Positions 35,501 through 44,017 are shown, counted from the stretch's first letter. The stretch is DNA of 64,000 nt from Balaenoptera acutorostrata (GCF_949987535.1 NC_080082.1:34322011-34386010), one strand, 5' to 3'. The notes: generated by a model not told the origin, from the letters alone. Numbers and translations are program-made.

Positions 35501-38500
35501 ATAAAATGAGGCTGCCTCCTGGGCCTGCCACGGAGAGTGGGCTGTGTCCAAAAGGGCAAGGGCAGGTCCTTGGCTTTGGGGCAGGGGAAGAGCCAGCTGT
35601 GGCCTTGTGTAGTGAGGATGGAGCCTGGGCCCACATAAGGCCCAACCTCTGGGAACCTCCAGCAGAGAAATCATGAAGGAAGGAAGCTCCTAAAGGAAGG
35701 CTCCCAGCTAAACAGACCCTCAGAGTCACTCAGTCCACAGTACCCAGGGGGGACAGTTCTCCAGAGCACCCCTGGCCAGTGGTGTCCAACTGTAGTTTGG
35801 TTACCTCCTGTGACGGGAAGCTCATCTCCTGAGGTGGAGCTTGCTCCTGGTGAGGCAGGCCCTCCCAAGATTGAGCAGCTCTTCCTAGTGCGAGGCCAGA
35901 ACTTGTTCCCATCAAGTTCTAAACCATCGATTCTCTGCACATGGAGTCACCCGGGAGGCTCTGAAAAACTCTCATGGGTGCGGGCATGGGTATCGGGTTT
36001 TTACTTAAGCTTTTCATGTGATTCAAACACGCAGCAAGGACGGAGAGCCACTGTCCTAAATCTTACACTTGGGTCTCTACTCAGTGGCTACCACTTCCAG
36101 GAAGCCTTCCTGACCACCGGAGGCTGGGCTAAATAAGCACCCCTCAGTCCTGCCCCCTGTACCCCGCCTTCCAACCACATAGCACGTAGCCCAGGAGCAA
36201 CCTGAGGGCAGCCCAGGGCTGCTACTCAGCAGGTCACCAGACCAGGTGGTAAATTAATGAATAACTGAGGCTCCTCCCCAGCCCCCTACACACACCCGTG
36301 GAGCTGCGTGCTGCTCAAGACAAAACAGTGAGATCTCAGCTCAGCCTTCTTTGGTCTCCAGACCCCTCCCGCCTTGGCTGAACCCTGGAGGCCCTCCTTG
36401 CCCAATGCCCTCCCTGCTTGGCACCTGCTATGCTCCCCAGGGTCCTTAGGTCAAATCCCGCTCCTCACCTCAGCCCTCAAGTCCTTGAATGTCTGACCCT
36501 GTAACCATGTTCCCCGCCAACACACTCTGTCCCACTCACACTGAGTCACTTTCATTGCATGAGCACACAGAGCTTTCTTTCTTCTCTAGGTTCTTGCATA
36601 TGCTGTTCCCTCTGCCCATAACACTGTTCCCTTTCCTCTTCAGTTTCTTTTTAGGTTTCTCAAACTTTAATGTGCAGACTATTCACCCTGGGATCTTGTC
36701 AAAAGGCAGGTTCTGGGTGAGGCCTGGCATTCCACAGTCCTCCCATGTTCCCAGGTGGAGCTGAGGCTGAGGCTGCTGACCTTCCATAGTGAGGATGGAG
36801 CCGTCTCCTCCTCCAGGCAGCCTTCTGGAGTTCCCCTCTAAGCTCGTGAAGCCCAGTGCATTCCCCAGTGTGCACTGACAGTCTCCCCAGAGGCCTCACA
36901 CTCTGGGGGACAGGATCCTGGCTCAACCTCCACTCTGACCATGGGGCACTTGAAAGCTTTGCTGACTGAATGCTAAAATTCAGCCCAGGCCTCCCCACAC
37001 CCATCTCAGCACAGTGCTGGACACAGGACACCCCATGGATGAGGTGGCAAGGGCTCCTGACTTTACCATCAGCGGAGGGGAGGCAGCACAGGCCAGTGGG
37101 CTCACCTTGGCAATCTGGTCGAACTTTCCGAAGAGCTCGTTCAGCACCACCACCAGCTCTTTTGGGGAGCAGTCGCTGGCCAGCTGCGTGAAGCCCACGA
37201 TGTCAGCATAGAGGATGCTGGGGGTGGGGTGGGGCCAGCAGGAGGGTCAGGGCCAAGAGCCCCTGAGCAGCTGCCAGCCCCGCACCCAATCACCCCTGCG
37301 AGCCCTCTGCCACCAGGGGTGGGAGAGAAACCCCCCACCATAAGGATGAATTAAAGTTCCAGAGGCTTCACATCAAAGCAAAATGTAGCAAGCCCCAGTT
37401 TGCAGGGGCCCTCTGGAACCCCCAACCCCTTCAGAGCCTCACCACAGATGACTGAATGGAGCCCTTACAGGTGGATTCTCAGGCACCTGGGAACTTCTCC
37501 CCTTCCCTATACCTGGATTTCACCTCTGCGCAGACTTCAGAGCTAAAGCCCTGGTAAGATGTGACTGCACGCTCCCTCCAGCTGAGCTCCACACCCAGCG
37601 CTTTCACACATCTAGTCCTCACGCTGCCCTTGTAGGAACCCCATTCTACAGACGAGCAAACTGAGGCCCAGGGAGGTTAAGACTTGCTGGGAAGCCAGAG
37701 CTGCATTTTGCACCAGATCTCCCCGCTCCTGAGTCTACAGTTCTGGACCATCCACAACCCAGAGGCAGCAGGCCAGTCTCGGGGGTAATGGTGAGCCTGC
37801 AGGCAGAAGCCCAGGGTGGAGCTCACAGCACCCACATCTATGCTTCACTCAGGTCAGCGCCACTGAGTAAGATTCTGCAGCCCCTTCAAATCAGTTAAAG
37901 ACAGGTGTCGGGACTGGGGGTCCCCTGGCAGTCACCTGGGTGGGGCTTCATCTCCTTTTGGGGGGCCTGTGCCCCTTTGAGAATCATCTGAAAAGACCCC
38001 TTTCTTCCCAACAGTCACGTTCGTGCACAGAGTTTGACAATTTTAGGGGGCAGTGGATCTCCCCCAATACTAATCAAATCTGCCCCCACCCCCTGGGGGA
38101 ACAAGTGGGAGACTGAGGCCCAGGGAGGGGCCTGGATTTACCTCTCCCCAGTCCCCGTGCAGGCTGGGACCTGGGCCTCAAGGTAGGAGGGCAGCGGGCC
38201 ACCTGCTGGGGCCGCCCTGGGAGACACTGTGCATACGGGCCCGGCCAGCCGCCCACCTGACGTTCTGGTGCCGCTTGACGTAGAGGCTGTGGAAGTTGTT
38301 GTCAGGCAGGTAGCGGCGGTCCCCACGCTCCTTGAGCCGCTCGATGATGGCCAGCTTCATGCCCATGGAGATGTGGGCCGGCAGCACGGACAGCAGCAGG
38401 TTCTCCTGGCACGTGGGGCACAGGGAGGGCAGCATCAGGCCCCGGGTCTCCATCCTCTCTGCCCTCCTGCCCCTCTGCCCACCACGTGCCCCATCGCTGC

Positions 38501-41500
38501 TGGCCTACACCCTGCTACCAACCCGGCAGGCACACCCCCTCCCGTGTCCCCAGCAGCCCCCGGGATGACGCCAGCACAGGTGTCTGGCCAGGTGCCCCAG
38601 GTGCCTCGCTGTGTTGTTCAGTGAGCACATCCTCAGAGAGAGGATGCAGGGCGTGGGGCCTGGGGGACAGCCGGGGGGCCGGGCAGGGTCAGGCTGCGGC
38701 TCCAGGGGGAGGCGGGTCCCCACCTGCTGGCGCTTCTCGATGCGCAGCTTACGACGGATCTGGATGCACTTCACAGTGTAGGTGAAGAGGTCTCGGGAGG
38801 CATCCTGCATCTGGTGCTTGTGGAAGGCGCCCGTGAGGTTCCCGCACAGGAAGACCACAGCATTGGCCAGCAGCTGCGGGCGGGCCATGGCGGGCTCAGC
38901 ATCAGGCCTGGCCCGTGCCCCAGGACACCGGCCCCCTTGGTGGGCTGGTGACGGCACCCCCTCCCCGATCCCTGGCCTCCCAACCCACTCGGGCTGCAGC
39001 CTCCCTGGGGTGGGCAGGCAGGGAAACTGAGGTCCAGACTCACTGGTCTCCTAGACTCACTGGTCTCCTAGTAGGTCACTGTGACCACAGGACCAGGACT
39101 CAGGCCTGTCTCAGCATCCGCCAGACATTCCCTGGTGCAGAAGGGCTCAGGCCCCAGAGACCAGAGCAGCCAGCCACTTCCAGGGAGGCAGGAGCACATC
39201 CCCTCACAGAGCCCAGAGCCCAGAGGGAGCGCCAAGGACAGCCGCGGAAGGCACAGAGCCAGGCTGGCTGCCCAGAGCTCTGGCCCCCACCTCCCAGACC
39301 GGACACCAGGCCCAGTCAGGAGGAAAACACATCTGTGCATCAGCACTAACTGTTCACAATCACTCAACACAAAGGACACCAGACGGTGCGTCCAACCCTG
39401 TCCAGATGGGGCTCTGGGCTGAACGAGCGAAACCTCGGGAACAGGGCCTCACCCAGCAGCAGTGCGCCGGACCCAGGAAGGAGGCCCGAGGGTCAGGGCT
39501 CGAGGGAGGGGCTGAGCCTCTGGGGTAGCCCAGGCCAGCAAAGAAAAGGCTGCAGGGCAGGGCACCTGCCAACTTGGACGAAGCCCGGCCTCGAGGCCAC
39601 CTGTTAGCAAACACCTCTGTCTCCAAGGCCTCCAACTCACCCGCTCCAGCCTTGGCCTCCCTCGGCCCAAACCAAAGCCCCACCCAAGGCCTTAGGCGGC
39701 CCCGCGCCCAGACCCACACGCCCCTCACCTGCAGCCCTACCCGGATGCTGGGCGTGGTGAAGGCCCCCATCAGCGCGCCAAGCACCAGGAGGTGGGAGGT
39801 GCTGGAGACGACCCCGGCCACGACGGCACCCCGCGTGCTGAAGGGCAGCAGCGTGTACACCACGAAGACCACGAACAGGAAGAAGGGCACCTGCACACAG
39901 CGGCGTCATGAGCGCGGCCATCACGCCGCCCCCGCCCAGGGCTCAGCTGGGGTCACTCCGCAGCCCCGGCCCGTGGGGATGGCCCTAGAAGCCTGAACTC
40001 TGAGGCTACGCCCCCGGCGCCCTCGGCCCTCAGGTCGGCCCCTTCCCCCACCCTGTGTGGCGAGAGGCAGCGACAGACACAGGGTCGAACGAGAAAGTGA
40101 TGCCCGGCCAGCATCATTTCCTACGAGCTGATTTACCATCTGGGGCCGAGGCTGAGCCTCCGCCGCCCTCATGACCCAGGGAGCTCTCGCCTGGTGCCCA
40201 CTGCCCACAGCTCTCCCTCCGCAGGAAGGGTAACTACTGGAAGGCCGGGCAGGGCCCCCTCACCTGCCACCCCCAGCAGCCCAGCCCACCGGCCCCGCCC
40301 ACTCTCCGAGCTGGCCCCTGCTGGGAACAGCACCCTCCCCCGAGCTTCCCACCCGCATGGCTTGCCTGAGCCTCACCCCACCCCAGTCACAGGACCCAGC
40401 CCCAATGGTCAGAGGGCCCCCCCCGCCCCCGGTGACAATGCCCGTCCAGGGCTGGGCCCAGGCCCCAGGCCAGCCAGTGCAGCTCAAGCTGGCTGAGAAA
40501 GGGCTGCCTCTTTCAGCTGGCCTGCGTAGGCTGGTGGACGGGCAGCCCGGAGGTGCCGCGGGCACCTCTGTCCCGAGCTGGGGGTGGCCTGACAGGGAAT
40601 GAAACAGCACAGAGGAAAGCAGAGCCGGGAGAACTCGGGATCTGGCCATCCTGCTGAAGCCCCAGACTGACCCCCGGGCCTTTCCCGGCACGTGAGCCAA
40701 TTTGTGCCTTTTTGCCTCTTTGAGTTGGAGACGTGTCATTTCCAGAAACACCACAGCCAGACATTCAAGTGGACACTCTTCTCCCACCTCACCCCCATCT
40801 CATCAGCACAGAGCTGAGAGAACAAGATCAGCCCAGGGCCCGTTCTCAGTCACAGAACCACAGCCCGGAGAGAGGGAGGGGCCCGTGGCTGGCACACCCA
40901 ATGTGGGCCCAGTCCCCAGAAGGGATCTGATGCCCAGAGAGGGCAGGAGCTACCGAGCGCACAGCTGGCTGGCAGCACCCAGCCCCCAGGGGCGCCAGGG
41001 TCCCCTGTTACCTGCTCCCAGTCACAGGCCTCCTTCATCCATGAGTCAAACACCAGCACGTAGCCCAGCGTCACAAGGCAGGCCCAGACGAGCAGCGCCG
41101 AGGCCCTGAGCCACCGGCGGACGAGGCACTCAACATACACGAGCGCGTAGAGAGCCACAAACACAGCAAGCGTGAAGAACGCCGTCCCCAGGACAGCCTG
41201 GTGTCGGGAGGGGTCCTGTGGGGAGGGGGGCGGGAGGTGAACATACACAGAAATGCCATAGCTTTCCCCAGCGGGGTGCCACCTCCTCCAGAAAGCCTGC
41301 CAGGTTAGCCTGTCCAGCCTGCCCTAAGCAAGGTCACTTGCTGCTTCCTCCACGTGGGTGGTGTCCATCCTCCCCCTAAACATCAAGTTCTCTCTTACCT
41401 CAGGCTTTGTGCTGTTGCCTCTGCTAGGGGTGCCTTCACCACCACCTTCCCCCAGTCACCTGTGGGGCCCAGCCCTGTGACGTTCTCACTCCCCACCCCT

Positions 41501-42717
41501 CCCCCTCAGGCATCCCCCGGGGTCCCCAGCAGCTCTGTGCACACCTGCAGGGCACAGGTACAAGAGCACAGGAGCAAAGCTGTGGAAAGCCTCCTGGGGG
41601 AGAGGCCACTGCTCCTAACTCTTAAAGAATGAATGGATGTTTATGAGGAAATACGACCAAAGGCATCCCAGACAGGGGAAGAGCTGAAGGAAAGGTACAG
41701 AAGTGCGACAGTGTGGGGAGAAGAGGTAACAGGCAAGACGTTCACAGGTGGACAGCACCTGGTTTCCCCCAGAGGCCCATAAGCTCCATGAGCACAGAGA
41801 CTAATCTGGGGCCAGCACCCAGTGGGTGCTCAGTAACTATGTGCCGAATGACAAAACAAAGGCCCTTGGGTTTCTATGCACAGAGATTCAGGCAGCACCG
41901 GCAGAACACCTACTGGGTGCTGGCCACCTTACACATATCACCCTGTTAACAGCCTGTAGTCTCTGATGTTTTCTTCTAGAACTTTACTGTCCCATACAGC
42001 AACCACTAGCCACATGTGGCTACTCAAAATTAAATTTCCAATAATTAAAGATAAAATTGAAAATTCAGTTCCTCAGTCATACTAGCCACATTTCAAGTGC
42101 TCAACAGCCACGCATAGGTCATGGCTATAGCAGGACGAGGCCTAAGTCAGAGATAATATTAGTGGTGCCCGCTGTCATAAGAAGGATTCTGAGACACACC
42201 CACCCCCCCACCCCGGCCGGCTCCGTGAGAGAGAGTTCTGGGATTGATGCATGATGTCTGCCACGGTACTGGAAGTGGGAGCAGTGATACACAGGCCTTC
42301 AGTAAAATCAAAGTCCATTGTGGAGAAAAGTGAGGGTAATTTATTTGGCCAAATTAATGTAACATCTAAAACCACCCCAGACTTAAAAATTAAAATAAAA
42401 ACTGTGTCTTCCTCCAGCCTAAATATGCTCCATAGCACTTTACAGATGCAGAAGCTCAGGCTTAAAGAAGATAATGACTTGCCCAAGGCCTCACAAGTAC
42501 AAAGCATCAGAGCTGAGACCTGGACCCCAGGGAAGCCCCCACTCACCCCGTAGCTGAAGGCGATGACGATGAGGACGGCGCAGGCAGTGATGGCCACCAA
42601 CAGGAGCGTGAGCAGCAGCGGCCCGTGCTGGCTGGTGAGGCGGTACTTCTCGTAGAGCGTGTCGTGGCTGGGGTCCTCCTCGCCCTCGTTGAGGAAGTAG
42701 CGCCCCTTGGCCGGCAT
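17450..42717 (-). CDS. ADCY7: ADCY7, adenylate cyclase type 7, complete coding region (25 coding exons)
   Basis: This integral plasma-membrane enzyme converts ATP to cAMP plus pyrophosphate and is stimulated by G-alpha-s; type 7 belongs to the AC2/AC4/AC7 group, conditionally stimulated by G beta-gamma. The 25 exons listed separately sum to 3237 nt, giving 1078 residues plus TGA, against 1080 in human by memory. Architecture: short N-terminus, six membrane segments (about 33-195), catalytic C1a (about 270-455) with metal-binding D284 in YADIVGF and D328 in GDCYYC, variable C1b linker (about 457-585), second six-span set (about 596-812) with extracellular N-x-S/T sites (N701, N775, N781), and C2a (about 860-1060) with K929 in [10 protein letters not shown]1008, and N1015/R1019 in NTVNVASR. 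All key catalytic residues are intact. The start ATG (42715-42717) has A at -3. The gene converges on BRD7. Noncoding 5' exons were not found. Confidence 0.98.
17799..17923 (-). CDS. ADCY7: ADCY7 coding exon 24 (C2a, catalytic Asn/Arg)
   Basis: The exon is 125 nt, end of G989 to Q1030, acceptor gttctttag, donor ATCCAG|gtaaaa. It encodes [19 protein letters not shown] then [20 protein letters not shown], with D1008 (adenine recognition) and transition-state N1015 and R1019. Confidence 0.97.
18523..18637 (-). CDS. ADCY7: ADCY7 coding exon 23 (C2a)
   Basis: The exon is 115 nt, residues 951-988 plus one base, acceptor gtcctgcag, donor GTTG|gtgagg. It encodes [16 protein letters not shown] then [20 protein letters not shown]. 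Confidence 0.97.
19017..19121 (-). CDS. ADCY7: ADCY7 coding exon 22 (C2a, adenine-binding Lys)
   Basis: The exon is 105 nt, residues 916-950, acceptor gtcttatag, donor AACCAG|gtaccc. It encodes [20 protein letters not shown] then [16 protein letters not shown]929 in KTIGS is the adenine-recognition lysine of mammalian cyclases. Confidence 0.97.
19695..19841 (-). CDS. ADCY7: ADCY7 coding exon 21 (C2a)
   Basis: The exon is 147 nt, residues 867-915, acceptor caatccag, donor GACGAG|gtaagg. It encodes [20 protein letters not shown] then [15 protein letters not shown]. As in other C2 domains, the metal-binding Asp pair of C1a is absent here. Confidence 0.97.
20255..20405 (-). repeat. MIR-like relic in ADCY7 intron
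   Basis: 'ccccattttatagatgtgaa' then 'caaggcccagggcagtgaga' and 'ctctgatccaaagcctgtg' match a reverse MIR. Confidence 0.65.
20539..20694 (-). CDS. ADCY7: ADCY7 coding exon 20 (entry to C2)
   Basis: The exon is 156 nt, residues 815-866, acceptor tgtccgcag, donor AACGAG|gtgtgg. It encodes [20 protein letters not shown] then [20 protein letters not shown], the second signalling helix matching exon 5 of the first half. Confidence 0.97.
21078..21165 (-). CDS. ADCY7: ADCY7 coding exon 19 (TM12)
   Basis: The exon is 88 nt, end of S785 to Q814, acceptor tatccacag, donor AGACAG|gtacgg. It encodes [11 protein letters not shown] then [18 protein letters not shown], the last membrane span. The loop is about two residues shorter than in human, which accounts for 1078 versus 1080 residues. 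Confidence 0.95.
22081..22274 (-). CDS. ADCY7: ADCY7 coding exon 18 (TM10-TM11 and glycosylated loop)
   Basis: The exon is 194 nt, residues 721-784 plus two bases of S785, acceptor tctccccag, donor CTCAG|gtgggg. It encodes [17 protein letters not shown] and [15 protein letters not shown], two spans, followed by [11 protein letters not shown] and NLTKANGTL. The N-L-T (775) and N-G-T (781) sequons sit in the extracellular loop where AC glycosylation is expected. Confidence 0.96.
23302..23400 (-). CDS. ADCY7: ADCY7 coding exon 17 (extracellular loop)
   Basis: The exon is 99 nt, residues 688-720, acceptor ttttctgtag, donor CTCCCG|gtgagt. It encodes [17 protein letters not shown] with sequon N701-E-T, then [12 protein letters not shown]. 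This loop is the fastest-changing part compared with the human protein as I remember it. Confidence 0.94.
24251..24376 (-). CDS. ADCY7: ADCY7 coding exon 16 (TM9)
   Basis: The exon is 126 nt, residues 646-687, acceptor attccgcag, donor AACCTG|gtgggt. It encodes [19 protein letters not shown] then [18 protein letters not shown], a membrane span. Confidence 0.96.
24772..24856 (-). CDS. ADCY7: ADCY7 coding exon 15 (TM8)
   Basis: The exon is 85 nt, end of R617 to L645, acceptor cctctccag, donor CTCTTG|gtgagt. It encodes [18 protein letters not shown] then [10 protein letters not shown]. The last residues (RELL) differ from the human TKFS that I remember, but length and donor position are the same. 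Confidence 0.94.
25796..25893 (-). CDS. ADCY7: ADCY7 coding exon 14 (TM7)
   Basis: The exon is 98 nt, residues 585-616 plus two bases of R617, acceptor gcccccag, donor CCCAG|gtcagt. It encodes [17 protein letters not shown] then [15 protein letters not shown], the first span of the second membrane set. Confidence 0.96.
27148..27220 (-). CDS. ADCY7: ADCY7 coding exon 13 (end of C1b)
   Basis: The exon is 73 nt, end of R560 to E584, acceptor ccccacag, donor GCGAGAG|gtgagg. It encodes [16 protein letters not shown] then LEKGFERE, leading to the second membrane set. Confidence 0.96.
27364..27447 (-). CDS. ADCY7: ADCY7 coding exon 12 (C1b linker, acidic Ser-rich)
   Basis: The exon is 84 nt, end of R532 to two bases of R560, acceptor gattccag, donor ACGAG|gtgagg. 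It encodes [16 protein letters not shown] then [11 protein letters not shown], with several serines in basic or acidic settings that look like kinase sites (inference). Confidence 0.95.
27968..28002 (-). CDS. ADCY7: ADCY7 coding exon 11 (35-nt small exon)
   Basis: This very short exon, [11 protein letters not shown] plus two bases of R532, has acceptor tcccttccag and donor GACAG|gtttgt. It lies in the C1b linker. The frame needs it: exon 10 ends in phase 0 and exon 12 starts with one leftover base. The human counterpart ends in HRRTPDR. Confidence 0.92.
28290..28322 (+). repeat. 17-bp tandem duplication in ADCY7 intron
   Basis: GGAAGGACACCCTTAGT is followed at once by GGAAGGACACCCTTAG. Two copies only; lies between coding exons 10 and 11. 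Confidence 0.85.
28386..28577 (-). CDS. ADCY7: ADCY7 coding exon 10 (C1b linker)
   Basis: The exon is 192 nt, residues 457-520, acceptor ctgcag, donor CCCAAG|gtagga. It starts [11 protein letters not shown] (proline run) and includes [15 protein letters not shown] and [18 protein letters not shown]. The C1b region is variable between cyclases and, in AC7, is known as a regulatory and PKC-responsive region. Confidence 0.96.
30500..30725 (+). repeat. Old dispersed repeat fragment
   Basis: 'ccaggcattgtcctaggacc', 'catggagctcacactgacaa' and 'taaacagtaaaaagg' resemble the 5' part of the dispersed family seen at 6590 and 34040. Family unassigned. Confidence 0.5.
30767..30785 (+). repeat. Uninterrupted poly-G tract, 19 G
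   Basis: Nineteen consecutive G on the + strand (C on the ADCY7 sense strand) in the intron between coding exons 9 and 10. The transcribed template would carry the G-rich strand. The exact length could be an assembly or sequencing estimate. Confidence 0.9.
30840..31320. promoter_or_regulatory. Intragenic CpG-rich block
   Basis: By hand I count about 38 CpG in 480 bp at roughly two-thirds G+C, an observed/expected ratio near 0.7, against a strongly CpG-depleted background nearby. It lies in the ADCY7 intron between coding exons 9 and 10. It meets usual CpG-island criteria roughly, but no start site or conserved exon is seen. Confidence 0.45.
31739..31871 (-). CDS. ADCY7: ADCY7 coding exon 9 (end of C1a)
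   Basis: The exon is 133 nt, end of G412 to R456, acceptor tcccccag, donor CCCCGG|gtatga. It encodes [20 protein letters not shown] and [13 protein letters not shown], the last part of the C1a catalytic domain. Confidence 0.96.
32089..32247 (-). CDS. ADCY7: ADCY7 coding exon 8 (C1a core)
   Basis: The exon is 159 nt, end of K359 to two bases of G412, acceptor tgcctcag, donor CCTGG|gtgagg. It encodes [19 protein letters not shown], then [20 protein letters not shown], conserved C1a strands of class III cyclases. Confidence 0.97.
33646..33773 (-). CDS. ADCY7: ADCY7 coding exon 7 (C1a, second metal Asp)
   Basis: The exon is 128 nt, residues 317-358 plus two bases of K359, acceptor cctgcag, donor ATTAA|gtaggt. 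It encodes [19 protein letters not shown] with the second metal ligand D328. The donor sits so that reading on into the intron gives an immediate TAG. Confidence 0.96.
34040..34550 (+). repeat. Old dispersed repeat fragment in ADCY7 intron
   Basis: Shows 'actgggacacagcagtgagc', 'gataagtgctatggag' and 'gcaaaggccctgaggcca', the same ordered blocks as copy A in BRD7. Opposite in orientation to ADCY7. Family unassigned. Confidence 0.6.
35920..36055 (+). mobile_element. hAT/Charlie-type non-autonomous relic (MER5-like)
   Basis: 'tctaaaccatcgattctctgc', 'atggagtcacccgggagg' and the closing 'ggagagccactgtcc' follow the order of the MER5 group. Diverged, no coding capacity. Confidence 0.6.
36655..36785 (+). 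mobile_element. hAT/Charlie-type non-autonomous relic
   Basis: 'tttctcaaactttaatgtgc', 'accctgggatcttgtcaaaa' and 'tgttcccaggtggagctgag' match the MER5/MER20-type layout. Confidence 0.65.
37106..37217 (-). CDS. ADCY7: ADCY7 coding exon 6 (C1a, first metal Asp)
   Basis: The exon is 112 nt, S279 to K316, acceptor cacccccag, donor GCCAAG|gtgagc. It encodes [16 protein letters not shown], containing the metal-binding D284, then [13 protein letters not shown]. Confidence 0.97.
37598..37745 (-). repeat. MIR relic in ADCY7 intron
   Basis: 'acagacgagcaaactgaggc' followed by 'ccagggaggttaagacttgc' is a clear reverse MIR. Confidence 0.8.
38257..38405 (-). CDS. ADCY7: ADCY7 coding exon 5 (signalling helix)
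   Basis: The exon is 149 nt, residues 230-278 plus two bases of S279, acceptor gccag, donor TCAG|gtgggc. It encodes [20 protein letters not shown] and ends LYVKRHQNV, the conserved helix just before the catalytic fold. Confidence 0.97.
38724..38873 (-). CDS. ADCY7: ADCY7 coding exon 4 (TM6 and linker helix)
   Basis: The exon is 150 nt, residues 180-229, acceptor cgcccgcag, donor CAGCAG|gtgggg. It starts [17 protein letters not shown] (TM6) and continues into the charged cytoplasmic helix with [16 protein letters not shown] that leads to C1a. Confidence 0.97.
39037..39070 (+). repeat. 17-bp tandem duplication in ADCY7 intron
   Basis: GACTCACTGGTCTCCTA occurs twice head to tail. Short and of local interest only. 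Confidence 0.8.
39729..39890 (-). CDS. ADCY7: ADCY7 coding exon 3 (TM4-TM5)
   Basis: The exon is 162 nt, residues 126-179, acceptor tgtgtgcag, donor CTGCAG|gtgagg. It starts [18 protein letters not shown], a membrane span, and contains a second hydrophobic stretch ([17 protein letters not shown]). Confidence 0.97.
41012..41215 (-). CDS. ADCY7: ADCY7 coding exon 2 (TM2-TM3)
   Basis: The exon is 204 nt, residues 58-125, acceptor tccccacag, donor GAGCAG|gtaaca. It starts [10 protein letters not shown] and holds two hydrophobic spans around residues 66-87 and 96-113. Confidence 0.97.
41785..41870 (+). repeat. L2-like 3' end relic
   Basis: 'taagctccatgagcacagag' then 'gtgggtgctcagtaactatg' and 'ccgaatgacaaa' match the 3' end of L2. 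Confidence 0.6.
41984..42125 (+). mobile_element. Old DNA-transposon relic with inverted ends, ADCY7 intron 1
   Basis: 'ccactagccacatgtggcta' at the left and 'catttcaagtgctcaacagc' on the right, with an A/T-rich centre ending 'aaaattcagttcctcag'. This is a widespread mammalian non-autonomous element; further pieces are at 43163-43257 and 43790-43915. Family name not assigned with confidence. Confidence 0.6.
42415..42540 (-). repeat. MIR relic adjoining the ADCY7 coding exon 1 donor
   Basis: 'tttacagatgcagaagctca' followed by 'gacttgcccaaggcctcaca' and 'agctgagacctggacccc' is a reverse MIR that reaches within about 10 bp of the splice donor of coding exon 1. Confidence 0.7.
42547..42717 (-). 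CDS. ADCY7: ADCY7 coding exon 1 (start codon, TM1)
   Basis: The coding part is 171 nt (residues 1-57). It starts [14 protein letters not shown] and includes the first membrane span, [19 protein letters not shown]. Donor TACGGG|gtgagt. The exon continues upstream as 5' UTR; its acceptor could not be fixed (CCCCAG near 42769 is one option). Confidence 0.97.
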
Positions 42718-43160
42718 CCTCCACCTTTGGCACAGCCGCCCAGCAGTCCACGCAGGAAACCCCGCAGCCTGGGGAGCATCTGTCTGCCGACACCCACCCC
42801 TGTGCACCTAGGCCTCTGGTTTCTCCGAGCCTGGCAGGCGGAGCTGGGCAGAAGTCCCCTCGGCCAGCAGCTCCATGGACACACAGGGCCTGCACTGTTC
42901 CAGCTGCCAGGCCTTGCTCACTGCACCGCCCGCATCTGCCTTTGCATCCAGGCCCGAAGGAACAGACACGCAGGGTCCTCAGCTCTGCAGAGACACAAAG
43001 CAGACCAAGATTTGACCTGGACTGGGAAGGCTGGCATCGGGCGAGAGCAAGGCCAGGCCTCATAGCCCCGGGTCTGATATATCAATCTTCACCAAACCTA
43101 ACTTTTAGGTCTTTAAAGCTTGGCCCACCCCAAGGTCATAAAGCTAGTCTCCTGTGTTTC
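42718..43160 (-). other. ADCY7: ADCY7 5' UTR part and flanking sequence
   Basis: Directly upstream of the ADCY7 start codon on the - strand. Some of it must be 5' UTR of the first coding exon. Possible acceptors exist (for example CCCCAG near 42769), but pyrimidine tracts are poor and I cannot place the border. Nothing else is recognised. Confidence 0.5.
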
Positions 43161-43162
43161 CG

Positions 43163-43257
43163 AGAACTGCACGGTCCGATACAGTAGCCACTAGCCACAT
43201 ACGACTATCAAAAATTTAATTTAAGTTGATTAAAAACGAAATTAAAAGTTCAGTCCC
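43163..43257 (+). mobile_element. Left half of a split DNA-transposon relic
   Basis: 'cagtagccactagccacata' through 'gaaattaaaagttcagtccc', aligning by eye to the left part of the copy at 41984-42125. Its right half appears at 43790-43915. Confidence 0.55.
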
Positions 43258-43324
43258 ATATAAAGGCTACTTGGAGAAGATAAATGGCGGCAGGAGGTGG
43301 CAACCAGCCAAATCTATGACGTGG

Positions 43325-43510
43325 GCTAGTCAACAACAGTGGTACCCAGGAGAGATCCCGGAGGGCTTGTTAAAACACAGATCACTGGGCTGCATTCCCA
43401 GCGTCTGTTTCAGTAGGACTGGAAGGGGCCTGAGAAGAAATGTGCATTTCTCACATGTTCCCAGAAGATGCTGAAGCTGCTTGTCCACACTTTGAAAACT
43501 ACTGGCCTGC
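43325..43510 (+). mobile_element. hAT/Charlie-type relic (MER5-like)
   Basis: 'gagggcttgttaaaacacag', 'ctgtttcagtaggactgga', 'ggggcctgagaagaaatgtg' and 'cacactttgaaaactactgg' follow the MER5 consensus order as I know it. Confidence 0.7.
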
Positions 43511-43789
43511 AGGACACATAACCCATTATTAACCAGTCAGTACCATGAGAGAGAGTGGGGATGTTACAGAATAAAATAAATTTAAAAGGCTTACCAACCC
43601 AATGCAATATAATGGACTTTATCTGGATTTTGATTTTAAAAAGCTGCAACTACAAAAAAAATTTTCAAACGACTGGTGAAATCTAAATGTGAACTGAAGG
43701 TGGGATTAAGTTAATAAATTACACTTAATTTTTTGGAGTATAATAATAGCTTGATGATTACATTTAAAACATTTTTAAAGTTAAAAAAA

Positions 43790-43915
43790 AAATTTTAGCC
43801 CCTCAGCCACACCAGTCACATTTCAAGTGCTCAACAGCCACACACAGCTACTGTTTATTACATTGGGCCGCACAAATATAGAGCCCTTCTATCATCCAGA
43901 AACTTCTACTGGAAA
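43790..43915 (+). mobile_element. Right half of a split DNA-transposon relic
   Basis: 'cccctcagccacaccagtca' and 'catttcaagtgctcaacagc' match the right part of the copy at 41984-42125. Confidence 0.55.
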
Positions 43916-44017
43916 GCACTCACTGCTCTAGAAGTTTGAATAGTTTACTTTCACATGTAGGTCTTGGATCCATCTCAAGGAATTCTTGTGTATGGTGTGA
44001 GGCAGGGATCAAGCTTC

